33,556 nucleotides of DNA, taken from Rhizobium ecuadorense (GTDB taxonomy: Bacteria > Pseudomonadota > Alphaproteobacteria > Rhizobiales > Rhizobiaceae). The position numbers and the translations under genes are program-made. The DNA lies in assembly GCF_001187535.1 (NCBI RefSeq), contig NZ_LFIO01001217.1, positions 1 to 33,556 on the forward strand, read 5' to 3'. The notes below the pieces were generated by a model. The model searched no databases. It saw only the letters and a program-made list of their open reading frames with translations, and was not told where the DNA came from. Below, in pieces: positions 7,083 to 16,049 of the stretch (position 1 is its first letter; every line of letters starts with the position of its first letter).

Positions 7083-8252
7083 TCATTCGAAAGCAGGCGG
7101 AGTAGGCTCCGTGGCAGACATCCAGTGCACCCACACGCGGACCCCGCGATCCTTCAACGTGTCGAAGATGCGCCTGGTTGGCGTGCCGGCCGTCGCCACC
7201 TCGTTATAGACTCCGTCGTCGAGGACCCTGACTTCTTTCAACCTCGGCAAGTCGAGCAGACCTTCGATGTGATCGATCCCGGTGCTGAGGCGTAAATGTT
7301 CCAGTTTAGGAAATGACACGAGGGTGCGCACGTCGACGTTTCCGATCATCGAGATCGCGGAAAACCTTTTCAGGTTCCTGCAGAGCTCGATCCCCGACAG
7401 GTCTTTCACATCGAAGACATCATCTTCGCCGTCCCAGAAATACCAGGCGTACTCATAAACGGTTCCGCCGCCGTCGAACTCGATCTCCTCCACGGTGGCG
7501 AGGAGATCGTCAGTCAGCGGATATCGTTCCAGATAGTCCCGTGCCTGTGGAATGATTTCATAGCCTTCGTCCTCGAGATCGACGGCTCGGCCGAGAACGT
7601 GGGCCGCAAGCTGCCCGGGCGTGCCGAGATCAATGTGCTTCGCGTCGAGAAGCGAAGACAGCACGACGAGCTTGAGGTTTGGATCCGCAAAGGGAGCACC
7701 GGCAACGCTCACTGCGGCCGGATAGGATGGCTCCGTCGGTTCCGGATATTCCGCCGCTGGATTGGAGAAGCCGATTTCGTTGACGGTCTCGAGGGTGAGG
7801 CTGACACGCATGGTATAGCCCTCGGGAAATCGTCGCACGCCCAATCGGACGCCTCGCATCATCGGAAGGTCGTCTCCGATCTCAAGAGACGGCATGGCGG
7901 AGCGCACCTGCTCGATCTTCATTCCCATTGCGATGTCGCCGACCGGATGCAAGAAGCGATTGTTGTAGTCGAGCATTCCGATCAACCCATCTCGATCGAT
8001 CCATGCGACGAAGCCGTGGCTGTTTTCGAGCAGGTCGATCTTGCCGCCTTTATGTGGCGCAAGTGGCTTCCAGGCGGCACCCATTGCTGCCTCGACCCTC
8101 GCCATCGGCATTCCGGGCCTTAGGGCTGCGAGCGCCGCGATATCCACACTGTCGTTCGATGCTGCCATCACCCGCCCTCCAGGAATGCTCGCAAGCGCAA
8201 CCGCAGCCACGCCAACCATCAGATCTCGCTTCCGCATCAAAACGTCAGCCAT
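7083..8252 (-). CDS. Exported protein, paralog A of an immunity-like pair
   Basis: The 389-aa protein begins with a signal sequence (MRKRDLMVGVAAVALAS, cleavage likely after the following AMAA-like VMAAS), with a Tat-like KR start. Residues 35-180 contain a domain with LRPGMPMARVEAAMG. The C-terminal half has PFADPNLKLVVLSSLL, DLGTPGQLAAHVLGR and WYFWDGEDDVFDV, then a leucine-rich segment of about four short repeats to the end. It is clearly paralogous to the gene at 11520-12599. The C-terminal part reminds me of proteins labelled DUF6892, but I have not verified this. It follows the YcxB-like gene by 90 nt on the same strand, probably one operon. GAGG nine bases before the ATG supports this start. 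The function is unknown; an immunity or envelope role is inferred from neighbours. Confidence 0.75.
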   Translation of the reverse strand: MADVLMRKRDLMVGVAAVALASIPGGRVMAASNDSVDIAALAALRPGMPMARVEAAMGAAWKPLAPHKGGKIDLLENSHGFVAWIDRDGLIGMLDYNNRFLHPVGDIAMGMKIEQVRSAMPSLEIGDDLPMMRGVRLGVRRFPEGYTMRVSLTLETVNEIGFSNPAAEYPEPTEPSYPAAVSVAGAPFADPNLKLVVLSSLLDAKHIDLGTPGQLAAHVLGRAVDLEDEGYEIIPQARDYLERYPLTDDLLATVEEIEFDGGGTVYEYAWYFWDGEDDVFDVKDLSGIELCRNLKRFSAISMIGNVDVRTLVSFPKLEHLRLSTGIDHIEGLLDLPRLKEVRVLDDGVYNEVATAGTPTRRIFDTLKDRGVRVWVHWMSATEPTPPAFE

Positions 8253-8342
8253 TCCCTAAGTCCTCGGCTATTTTGTAGCGTCGTGGGAAAATATGCGTGG
8301 TCCAACCGGCCTTTCAACCGCGCCCACTTTGCGAGTTCCCTC

Positions 8343-9002
8343 TCAGGACTTGTCTCGCCCGCCATCCGTGCCAAGGTTCGCCCTGCCTGCTGCTCCCAGG
8401 CGAGCCAATACAGGGGCTGAAAACGGCCGGCCCGACCATTTCAGCACACTGTCGCGGAAATCTTGCCGCTCCTCCTCCGAGCTGAATACGCGCGACGGCC
8501 ACGGGTGGGAGGCGAGTTTTGACATCCAAAAATGGAAGGTTCCCTCATCCTCCTCGAGCGCATAGAGCGAATCCCACGTGCATGTGACGGTCTGGCCCAG
8601 GACGGTATAGCTGATGCCATTTGTGTCCACGGTGGATTCGACGGGTTTGCCTATGACGCCTGCTTTCGCCAGCCGCCGGCGGTACATAGAGCGGAGGAAT
8701 TGCCGTGCGGGTTTGAGCAACAGGTAGGTCAGCGCGGTGCAAGCGCCAATCGTGGTCGCTTCATATACGATAAACGTGACGACGTCGCCGGCCTGCAATT
8801 TGTCGAAGTTCGTGAAGAGCGAGACAAAAAGCGCAACCAGTCCAACCGCTCCGACGGTTAGACCGGTGGGCAGGAGTTGGCGCGATGCATGTAGGATGGC
8901 GAGATGATCATCGAGTTCCAATGCGAAGCTCTTGCGAAAAGCGGGTCGTTCCGCCGACGCCCAGATGTTCGGGACAGAGCCAGGGGGGCGCTGCTGGGAC
9001 AT
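8343..9002 (-). CDS. YcxB-like membrane protein
   Basis: The 219-aa protein has two hydrophobic segments, about residues 45-63 (TGLTVGAVGLVALFVSLF) and 77-96, followed by a cytoplasmic domain with SYTVLGQTVTCTWDSLYAL and RVFSSEEERQDFRDSVLKW. Two helices and a small beta-rich tail ending in a conserved trafficking-like fold are typical of the YcxB-like family. No enzyme function is known for that family. It is probably an inner-membrane protein. It is the first gene of a leftward unit with the exported paralog A, and it is divergent from the SUKH-ankyrin gene across a 216-bp gap. Confidence 0.7.
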   Translation of the reverse strand: MSQQRPPGSVPNIWASAERPAFRKSFALELDDHLAILHASRQLLPTGLTVGAVGLVALFVSLFTNFDKLQAGDVVTFIVYEATTIGACTALTYLLLKPARQFLRSMYRRRLAKAGVIGKPVESTVDTNGISYTVLGQTVTCTWDSLYALEEDEGTFHFWMSKLASHPWPSRVFSSEEERQDFRDSVLKWSGRPFSAPVLARLGAAGRANLGTDGGRDKS

Positions 9003-9218
9003 GTCTCACACTCCGAATGTTGGCTGCAACTGTGTAGATTGAGCTCTCAGTATGGCTGCCGGTGCAAACCTCTGGCGGGGAACCTATCCTAAGTGGCGCA
9101 CGCGGAACAACTACTACCGACTTTAGAAGGCGTCCGAAACGGGGAGATCCCCGGCAGCGATAAGGCTTGAAGACTGGTCCAAAAGCGTGCAAATTCCAAG
9201 CCTGATACAACCTGTGAC

Positions 9219-11417
9219 ATGCAAGCGGATGCTATGCCCAATGTCTTTTCCATCTTAACCCGCCGTCATCTGCTTGAGACGGGCCTATTGATTTTGACCT
9301 CGCCGACGCTGCTTGGCGCGAGTTTTGAGAAGGAATCAACTTTGCAATCACGTTGGAAAGAATGGCAAGCGAAGTGGCGTTGGATGGAGGGTATCGCTCG
9401 AAAACGCGGCTGGGAAATAACCCCACTTCAAATCGCGCCCCCCGCCACGGAGCCGGAAGTTGCAGCCGTCGAACAACGCTACCGAATGGCCATTCCAGCT
9501 CAATTGCGCGCGGCCCTGACGACGTTGTCGGGCGAGGTGACCTTCGGCTGGCATATTCCGTCACACCTTCACTCCATGGAACGGGACCACATGCCCACCA
9601 TGAGTTTCAATCGCTATGCTGTCTGGAGCCTTGCCCATATCGACCGAATGGCAATGCCGATCTTTCTCGATTGGAAGGAAGGCCTGGCGTCGCGCGATTT
9701 GTCGGAGGCCCCGAACCGACCGGAACTATGGGAAAACCAGTTTGCTTTTTATAATCTCGTCAATGGCGATTGGTTGACGATCGATACCTCCAATCCCGAT
9801 CCGGCAAAACAGCCGGTGCGCTATTTCTCGCACGAATTGGAAATGATTCACGGTTTGGCGCTCGCCCCGGACTTTTTCACCTTCATCGATCAGATGTCCA
9901 GACTTGGGCTGGCCGGCACGGAATGGGCCTCCTGGATGCGTTTCAGCAAGGGTCAGGAAAAAGATACCTTCTACCTCGAAGCCGACAGCGAAGGATCGAA
10001 AGCATGGATCGCATGGCTGGAGCGTGATCCGATCGATACCGACCCCGACGAGCCTCCGCTGGCTGTCCTTGAAACGACGGTTGCGGATCGTGCTCTGCTC
10101 GATGCGGCGCGAGCCAATTCGGTCGCAGGCGTCAATGCCGCGCTCTTGGCCGGCGCCAAGCCCGACTGCGTGCCGACGAGCGAATGGCTGATGGACCAGA
10201 TGAGTTGGAACGACGAGTTCTCCACGGCGATTACTTACGCAACTCGTCATAACAATACAGCCTTGATCGAACGGCTCGTCCAAGCAGGTGCGACGCTCAA
10301 TACGAGGCTTCTGCCGCTCAACGCCGCAGTCAAGGAGAGCTCGCTCGCCACGGTCCGCTGGCTCATTGCCAACGGCGCCCGCGTCAACGGTTGGAAGCAG
10401 CAGCGCTATTGGCCGCTGCACGATCTCGTCGTTACGCGCGCAGAGATGGCCTCGATGACCCGCGAGGAATATCGCGAGCGGCTGGCCGAAAGCTCCAGTT
10501 TCGGCGACGCCTCGATGTATGACAAACTGATTGAGGGCGCGGAAGACGAGGAAACCCGCGAGGATTACCGCGAAGCCAAACGCGCCATGGAGGAACGATC
10601 CAGAAAATCACTTGAGGAGGTCGACAGAAAACTCGAAGCCCACCTCAGCCGCGATGAATATCTGCAGATGCTGGAAGCGTTGCTCGACGCTGGCGCAGAT
10701 CCGGACGCACGCTGGGACAACGGCATTACCATGCTCGGCTGGGGCGGGAGCGCGACGGCAAAGGTTCTGCTCGCCCACGGCGCCGATCCGAACATCCGAG
10801 ACATCCATGGTACCACGCCGCTCCACTCGGCCAGAACGGGAGACAAGGTGCGCATCCTTGTGGCAGGTGGTGCCGACATCAACACGCTCGCCACTCTGCC
10901 TGAAGGTGAGAGGGGGATGAATTATACGCCGCTGCAAGCTGCGCTGCTCTCCGGAAAGCTTGAGGGGGACAGCCCGATCAAGGCCCTGCTCGAGCTGGGA
11001 GCGGACGCCACCCTTGCCGATGCGGATGGACGTTCGACGCTGGCCTACTGTTACGATCAAGACCGCTTCACGCTGATCACGGCCAAAGGGCTCGATCCCC
11101 TGGCTCTTCAGCCGGGTGAGCAGACCCTCCTGCACAATTTGACCCTCTACCACTGGCTGCCGCGACAGCAGTTCCCGGCGGAGGTTGCTTTTCTCGACTT
11201 TCTCCTTGGTTTGGGGATCGACATCAACGCGCGCGACGGCAAGGGCCGCACCATGCTGCATTATGCTGCTGAACATGAAGACTACGACGAGGCCGTTCCC
11301 AACTATGAACTTCTCCTTGCCAGAGGCGCTGATAAGCACCTGGCCGACAATGACGAAAAGCGTCCCTTTGATCTTGTTGCGAAGTCTCTGAAAAAGGTCC
11401 GCGCCTTGTTGAAGTGA
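9219..11417 (+). CDS. Exported SUKH (SMI1/KNR4)-ankyrin repeat protein
   Basis: The 732-aa protein starts with a Tat-like signal (TRRHLLETGLLILTS, residues 14-28). Residues 75-235 fit a SMI1/KNR4 (SUKH) domain: ATEPEVAAVEQRYRMAIPAQL, a WENQFAFYNLVNGDWL core and the closing APDFFTFIDQMSRLG. From about 285 to the end come ankyrin-type repeats, recognisable by LLDAGADPDA, LLAHGADPN, GTTPLHSA, LLELGADAT, GKGRTMLHYAAEH and LLARGADKH. A charged helical insert (about 410-475) breaks the array. SUKH domains are known as immunity modules against polymorphic toxins, normally in the cytoplasm, so a signal peptide is unusual. Two in-frame ATGs (9219, 9234) exist without a clear ribosome site. The downstream paralog B follows on the same strand after about 100 nt. 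Confidence 0.8.
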   Translation: MQADAMPNVFSILTRRHLLETGLLILTSPTLLGASFEKESTLQSRWKEWQAKWRWMEGIARKRGWEITPLQIAPPATEPEVAAVEQRYRMAIPAQLRAALTTLSGEVTFGWHIPSHLHSMERDHMPTMSFNRYAVWSLAHIDRMAMPIFLDWKEGLASRDLSEAPNRPELWENQFAFYNLVNGDWLTIDTSNPDPAKQPVRYFSHELEMIHGLALAPDFFTFIDQMSRLGLAGTEWASWMRFSKGQEKDTFYLEADSEGSKAWIAWLERDPIDTDPDEPPLAVLETTVADRALLDAARANSVAGVNAALLAGAKPDCVPTSEWLMDQMSWNDEFSTAITYATRHNNTALIERLVQAGATLNTRLLPLNAAVKESSLATVRWLIANGARVNGWKQQRYWPLHDLVVTRAEMASMTREEYRERLAESSSFGDASMYDKLIEGAEDEETREDYREAKRAMEERSRKSLEEVDRKLEAHLSRDEYLQMLEALLDAGADPDARWDNGITMLGWGGSATAKVLLAHGADPNIRDIHGTTPLHSARTGDKVRILVAGGADINTLATLPEGERGMNYTPLQAALLSGKLEGDSPIKALLELGADATLADADGRSTLAYCYDQDRFTLITAKGLDPLALQPGEQTLLHNLTLYHWLPRQQFPAEVAFLDFLLGLGIDINARDGKGRTMLHYAAEHEDYDEAVPNYELLLARGADKHLADNDEKRPFDLVAKSLKKVRALLK

Positions 11418-11519
11418 CGAGAGAGCAGCGCTTCACCGATCGTTGATTTCAAAACGGGAGGGGAGCCGGTCACAAACCTTAAGCGCAAGAAGATGTCTGT
11501 TCGGCTGGGGACGAAGCTC

Positions 11520-12599
11520 ATGAGAAAACGGGAATTCCTGATCGGTACGGCTATTTTGGCCCTATCCGTCGCGGCAGCGGGTGAAGGCATGGCGGCGTCG
11601 AACGGACCGGTTGATGCACCAGCGCTTGCAGCGCTGCGGCCCGGCATGCCGATGTCGGCAGTCGAGAGGGCCATGGGCTCTGCCTGGCGTGCGCCGGCGC
11701 CGCACAAGGGTGGCGTGATCGACATTCTCGAAAACACCCATGGCGTTATCGCGCGGATCGATCGAAAAGGGCTGATCGGCCGGATCGATTTCAACTCCCG
11801 CTTCATGCATACCATCGCAGGCATCCCGATGGGGATATCGCTTGCGGATCTCCGAGCGACGGTGCCGGATATGGAGATCGGCAAGGAAAGCACCACGAGT
11901 GGGGGTGCGCGTTTCGGCACGAAGCAGCTGCCAGAAGGCACCCTTTCCGCCCGCATCACGTTCGACGTGGTCTCCGGCATCGCCATTTTCAATCCAGATG
12001 CGGAATATGCGGAGCCGAGTGCTCCGCCTTACCCTGTCGTGAGCGGCGCTTCCGGCGCTCCTTTCTCAGATCCGAGCCTGAAGCTGGCGGTCTTGTCCTC
12101 GCTTCTCTATGCGAAACTGCTTGATATCGGCACACCGGAACAGCTTGCGACCCATGTGCTCGGGCGTGCGGTCGATCTGGAGAGGGATGGCTACGAGCTC
12201 ATCCCGGAAGCGCTGGATTATCTGGTCCGCTATCCGCTGACCGAGGAACTGCTGGCCTCTGTCGAGGATATCGAGCTCGATGGCGGCGCGGCGATCTATC
12301 CGTTTGCCTGGTATTTCTGGGGCGGCGAGGAAAACGCGTTCGATGTGACGGACCTCTCCGGGATCCGTTTCTGCCCCAACCTGAAAAGCTTTTCGGTCAA
12401 CTCCATGATCGACAAGGTCGATCTTCGCGCCCTCGTTCCGCTCAGGAAACTCGAGCGGGTCGACATCAATGTCCCGTCCGAGAATCTCGACGCCTTGCTC
12501 GATCTGCCGGCGCTCAAAGAGGCGGGACGGTTTCGCAAGAAGTCGGGCACACAAGATATCTTCGAGGAGTTGGAGCGGCGCGGCGTGCAAGTGTACTGA
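11520..12599 (+). CDS. Exported protein, paralog B of an immunity-like pair
   Basis: From ATG 11520, preceded by GGGGA at good spacing, the protein is 359 aa; an ATG at 11493 would add nine residues. It opens with a signal sequence (MRKREFLIGTAILALS, then GEGMAAS). It matches the leftward paralog A along its length: LRPGMPMSAVERAMG, APHKGGVIDILEN, PFSDPSLKLAVLSSLL, DIGTPEQLATHVLGRAVDLE, and WYFWGGEENAFDV, then a leucine-rich tail. There is no Cys after the signal, so it is not a lipoprotein. Being next to the SUKH-ankyrin gene on the same strand suggests co-expression. The function is unknown; the family may be the one labelled DUF6892. Confidence 0.75.
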   Translation: MRKREFLIGTAILALSVAAAGEGMAASNGPVDAPALAALRPGMPMSAVERAMGSAWRAPAPHKGGVIDILENTHGVIARIDRKGLIGRIDFNSRFMHTIAGIPMGISLADLRATVPDMEIGKESTTSGGARFGTKQLPEGTLSARITFDVVSGIAIFNPDAEYAEPSAPPYPVVSGASGAPFSDPSLKLAVLSSLLYAKLLDIGTPEQLATHVLGRAVDLERDGYELIPEALDYLVRYPLTEELLASVEDIELDGGAAIYPFAWYFWGGEENAFDVTDLSGIRFCPNLKSFSVNSMIDKVDLRALVPLRKLERVDINVPSENLDALLDLPALKEAGRFRKKSGTQDIFEELERRGVQVY

Positions 12600-12786
12600 T
12601 CGCAGTCGGCCAACACGTCCAATGCTCGGATCGAGGTCGTTACGTGGTTCCGACCGTGGCATGCGAAAATATTCCCAACTCCCGCATCGAATTGAATCCG
12701 TTCATGGAATCCGGCAGGCCAGCCCTACGCTCAACTTGAGCGCGTCGCGAGCGCCGTTGCAAAGCCCATTGGAGGTGCCATTTCGC
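12600..12786. other. Gap before imuA remnant, no LexA box seen
   Basis: imuA operons in alphaproteobacteria normally carry a GTTC-N7-GTTC site. I scanned this gap on both strands and found single GTTC words (for example in GTGGTTCC and CCGTTCATGG), but none with a partner at N7. A GGAGG about 11 nt before the ATG at 12787 remains. Confidence 0.4.
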
Positions 12787-14530
12787 ATGCGTGACCACGC
12801 CGTCAACCCCGTCATTGCCGAGCTGCGCGAGCGCATCGAGCGGCTGGAGGGTGCGGGGATTCGGACTCGCGCAGTGCTTCCCTTCGGCATCCCTGCGATC
12901 GACGGCCGGCTACCGGGAGGAGGGCTGGTCCTCGGGGCCCTGCATGAGGTCGCTGGCGGAGGCAATGGTGCGATCGATGGAGCGGCGGCCGCGCTGTTCG
13001 CCGCCGGCATCGCGGCGCGAACCAAGGGCAAGGTGCTCTGGTGCATGACCCGCGCCGATCTCTTCGCGCCGGCGCTGGCCCAGGTCGGCCTGCTTCCCGG
13101 CCGCGTCATCCATGTCGAGGCCGGCGACGAGAAGGCGCTGCTTTCCTGTATTGAGGAGGGGCTGCGGCATGGCGGCCTTGGTGCCGTCGTCGGCGAGCTC
13201 GCCCGGCTCTCGATGACTGCTTCGCGCCGCCTGCAGCTGGCGGCCGAGGGATCCGGCACGATCGGCGTCGCCATTCGACGCTGGCGCCGCCAGACCGAGG
13301 CATCCGATTTCGGGCAGCCGACGGCGTCGGTGACGCGGTGGCGTGTCTCGGTGTTGCCGTCGACGCCCCTGCCGGTGCCCGGTGTCGGCCGCGCCCGCTG
13401 GCTGCTTGAACTCATCCGCGCCCGCGCGGGTGAAAGCGCTGATTTCGAAGTGGAGGCATGTGATGCCAAATTGGGCGACGCTTCGCCTCCGCCTGAGACG
13501 CCGCTCGTCCTGATCGGCCGCCAGCAGAGGCGCCGGAGTGTAGTGGCCGTCGACCGTGCCGCCCAGGCTGCCGGCCTGCGCGTCGGCATGCCCGCCACTA
13601 AGGCGCAGGCGCTCGTTTCCGGGCTGGTGGTCATGGATGCCGATCCGGCCGCCGACCTCAAGGCGCTCGAACGCCTGGCGCTCTGGGCGCTGCAACGTTA
13701 TGCGCCGATCGTTGCCGCCGATCCGCCGGACGGCCTGGTAATCGACACGACCGGCGCCGATCATCTCCACGGCGGCGAGGAGTTGATGCTGTCCGGCATG
13801 GTCAACCGCTTCTTACATTCCGGCATTTTCGCGCGTGCAGCCGTCGCTGACACTTGGGGCGCGGCGCATGCCGGCGCCCGGTATCGTGCCGCTCCCACGC
13901 TTGTCGTTCGGCCCAATGGGCACGTCGATCTCTTGCATCGCCTGCCGGTCGCGGCGCTGCGTCTCGACAATGCCGTCACCGACGTTCTCCGGGTTCTCGG
14001 CTTCAAGACGATCGGGGACGTCGCGAGCCAGCCGCGGGCGCCGCTTGCGTTGCGTTTCGGGCCGGAGCTCGGCCGCCGGATCGACCAGGCCATGGGACGG
14101 CTTGCCGAACCGATCGATCCGCTGCGCACGCCAGATCTCATCGAAGTCCGTCGCGCCTTCGGGGAGCCGATCGGCGCCGCCGAGACCATCGCACGCTACA
14201 CGGCCAGGCTGGTCGATCAGCTCTGTCGCGCGCTTGAGGAAAAAGCCCTTGGAGTTCGGCGTGTTGATCTCTTGTTTCAACGGGTCGACAACACCTACCA
14301 GGCGATCCGCGCCGGCACCGCCACGCCGGTGCGCGACGTCAAACGGCTCACGCGTCTCCTCACCGACCGGATCGAGACCATTTCCTGGTTTCGGGATCGA
14401 GATCATGTCGCTGACAGCGACCATCGCTGAGCCACTGGTGGCGAGACAGGTCATCTCCTCGCTTATCGAAGAACCGGAGGCCGATGTATCCGGGCTGATC
14501 GACACCAGATATCATTCAGGATCGCAATGA
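12787..14530 (+). pseudogene. imuA-imuB: Fused and broken imuA-imuB mutasome genes
   Basis: The first part is ImuA, a RecA-like accessory protein: IAELRERIERLEG, IPAIDGRLPGGGL, ALHEVAGGGNGAIDGAAAA and WRVSVLPS to FEVEACDA. At about 13466 it passes in frame into ImuB, an inactive Y-family polymerase scaffold: KLGDASPPPETPLVLIGR, LRVGMPATKAQALV, and GPELGRRIDQAMGRLAEPID. The last ~30 residues of ImuA and first ~20 of ImuB are missing. Near 14383 a net loss of about two bases shifts the frame: reading continues as GFGIEIMSLTATIAEPL in the +1 frame, while the original frame stops at 14430. Homology ends at about 14506 (SGLIDT), and the +1 frame stops at 14530. The ImuB clamp-binding tail and dnaE2 are absent. 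It is therefore almost certainly inactive. An open frame extends upstream to 12469, but that part has no homology. Confidence 0.8.
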
Positions 14531-15502
14531 GGTCCGGGTTTCCAGCTTCCGGGTTAAGCGGCGGCGAATGTTAAATAGGAATGCACCACAGCCCGTCCGC
14601 ATTTTAAGTAAATATTGCCGGTTTGAGTGACCGAGGCGACCGTTAAAAGCCACCCGCTTGTCTGAGCGCTTCACGGTTCCCGCATCAGAAATGCGCGATC
14701 GAGCTGGCCATCATTAAGGTCCATCGACGACAGATGGATAGAGCCGAGCGGTCTCGACGGTTTGGAAAGGTTCAACCCTGGAATAGCTGGATGCGTATGC
14801 AGTGCTGATGTTCCCAAAATTCCGTTACTTTCAGGCAAGTCAGGAGACGCAATTGCGAAAAGTCTTTCACAATCACGGAAGTCACTTGAGTTAAAATAAA
14901 AAATTTCCGGCTAAGGCGCCGACAGCGCTGTTGATAAAGTCCAATGTTTCTACTTAGACCCAAAAAAGGTCCGAAGCGGGGCTCGACTTTACAGAGAAAT
15001 TTGCAATTACTGTTTGAAACAAATGGGGCGAGGTCAAAGTCCGGTCTATGGACTTATGATGGTTTTTAGGCACTGCTGGGGATGATTTTAAATTCGTTGA
15101 TATTCTGCGGCACTGGGTCGGTGAGACCGCAATGCCAGCCGTCGATGCCGCTGTTGCGGCCCTTTCCAAGAGACAACAAGCTCCCAGGGATGCCAGTGAA
15201 TCTTCGCGGTATACCCTGCACCAGCTGAGTCGTAGGTCATATCCTGGCGAGATCCTCGTTTGTCCAGGTTCGGCCATTTGCGGACAAATGGAAAGTTATG
15301 CAGTCTTTTAGACTGCCGCAGCGCGAAATAACTTTTACTACGTTTAATGGGCATGCAAGCAGCGCTTTGCCGTCCACCTAGACTGGATTTGAGAGAGTTT
15401 AAAATGCAAGCAAAAATATAAGAATTGCCGCAATGCATCAAGCGTATAACATTTTGAGTTTTGCTCGTAACACTTTAACAGATTAAGGGAAGTACCGGTT
15501 CG
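14531..15502. other. Long gap, no convincing gene
   Basis: The region looks less GC-rich than the imuB side. It begins with two copies of TCCGGGTT (14533-14540 and 14548-14555), just after ImuB homology ends. Leftward open frames of 60-117 codons exist (for example 15088-15441), but their composition is uneven and nothing is recognisable. I saw no tRNA or transposase motif. Confidence 0.4.
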
Positions 15503-15694
15503 ATGTTGTTCGGCAGGAAGAAGCGTGGGCACTCATGTATGCGGTGTGGTAAGGGCAAGAAGATCGATGGCGACGAGCTAATTTGTTCCATTTGCATCGA
15601 TGAGATTACCCTTCCGTCCGCGTCCAGTCCGTCAGATTCAGGCGGGGATGAGATTGAGCTTCCAGTACGAATTGCCCATAGAGCGTCGGCTTGA
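15503..15694 (+). CDS. Candidate small zinc-ribbon protein
   Basis: The 63-aa product has CMRCGKGKKIDGDELICSIC near residues 12-31: two CxxC knuckles 13 residues apart, which fits a small zinc ribbon. The rest is acidic and serine-rich, and probably disordered. An AAGGGAAG lies about 10 nt before the ATG. No neighbour helps assign a role, so the gene could be a chance ORF, but spaced CxxC pairs rarely arise by accident. If real, it would be a cytoplasmic zinc-binding microprotein. Confidence 0.4.
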   Translation: MLFGRKKRGHSCMRCGKGKKIDGDELICSICIDEITLPSASSPSDSGGDEIELPVRIAHRASA

Positions 15695-16049
15695 AAAAGT
15701 TAGGAACTGCATGTCTGGATTGCATGCTCTCTATCACGTGTTCGGAACAATCGCATGTTTCCGGCCTTCGTTTTCGGACGCCGACAAAGTCGGTTGGCGG
15801 TAGTCCGGCCACTCTCAAAATAGCGACAATATCGAATAAATAATTCTTTGGCCGAAGTGCGCTCGATCCTGCATTGCCATCAGGTGAACCGCTCGTGCGC
15901 CTAGTCATCCGCGATACCGTCGTCGTCCATAAAACGCAACATTGGGCGACGCAACCCAGGGCGCTCCGACGTTAGTCGTCGAGCGCCCTGTTGATTATCG
16001 CGGAACCTGTCGAGGGTGCGTTACTTTTCCATCGCAATGAGGGCGGCAC
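15695..16049. other. Gap before the polysaccharide locus
   Basis: No convincing gene was found. A leftward 100-codon frame overlaps here (15606-15908) but overlaps the zinc-ribbon candidate and has no motif. The stretch holds the strong hairpin at 15958-15989 and presumably the promoter of the acyltransferase gene. GAGGG lies about 7 nt before ATG 16050. Confidence 0.35.
15958..15989. terminator. Strong GC-rich hairpin
   Basis: AGGGCGCTC (15958-15966) pairs with GAGCGCCCT (15981-15989), and GACG/CGTC extends the stem inward with one bulged C and a TTAGT loop. The stem totals 13 bp. It lacks a T-run on either side (TTGATTAT follows), so it may be a terminator, an attenuator or a repeat element. 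Confidence 0.4.

Noticed and set aside
12469..12786. N-terminal extension of the imuA frame
   Set aside because: ImuA homology starts at 12787 with its own GGAGG; the extension overlaps the 3' end of paralog B in another frame.
12702..13770. Leftward open frames opposite imuA-imuB
   Set aside because: They are shadows of the GC-rich imuA-imuB reading frame and have low-complexity Ser/Arg/Ala composition.
15606..15908. Leftward 100-codon frame
   Set aside because: It overlaps the zinc-ribbon candidate, has no ribosome site and no recognisable motif.
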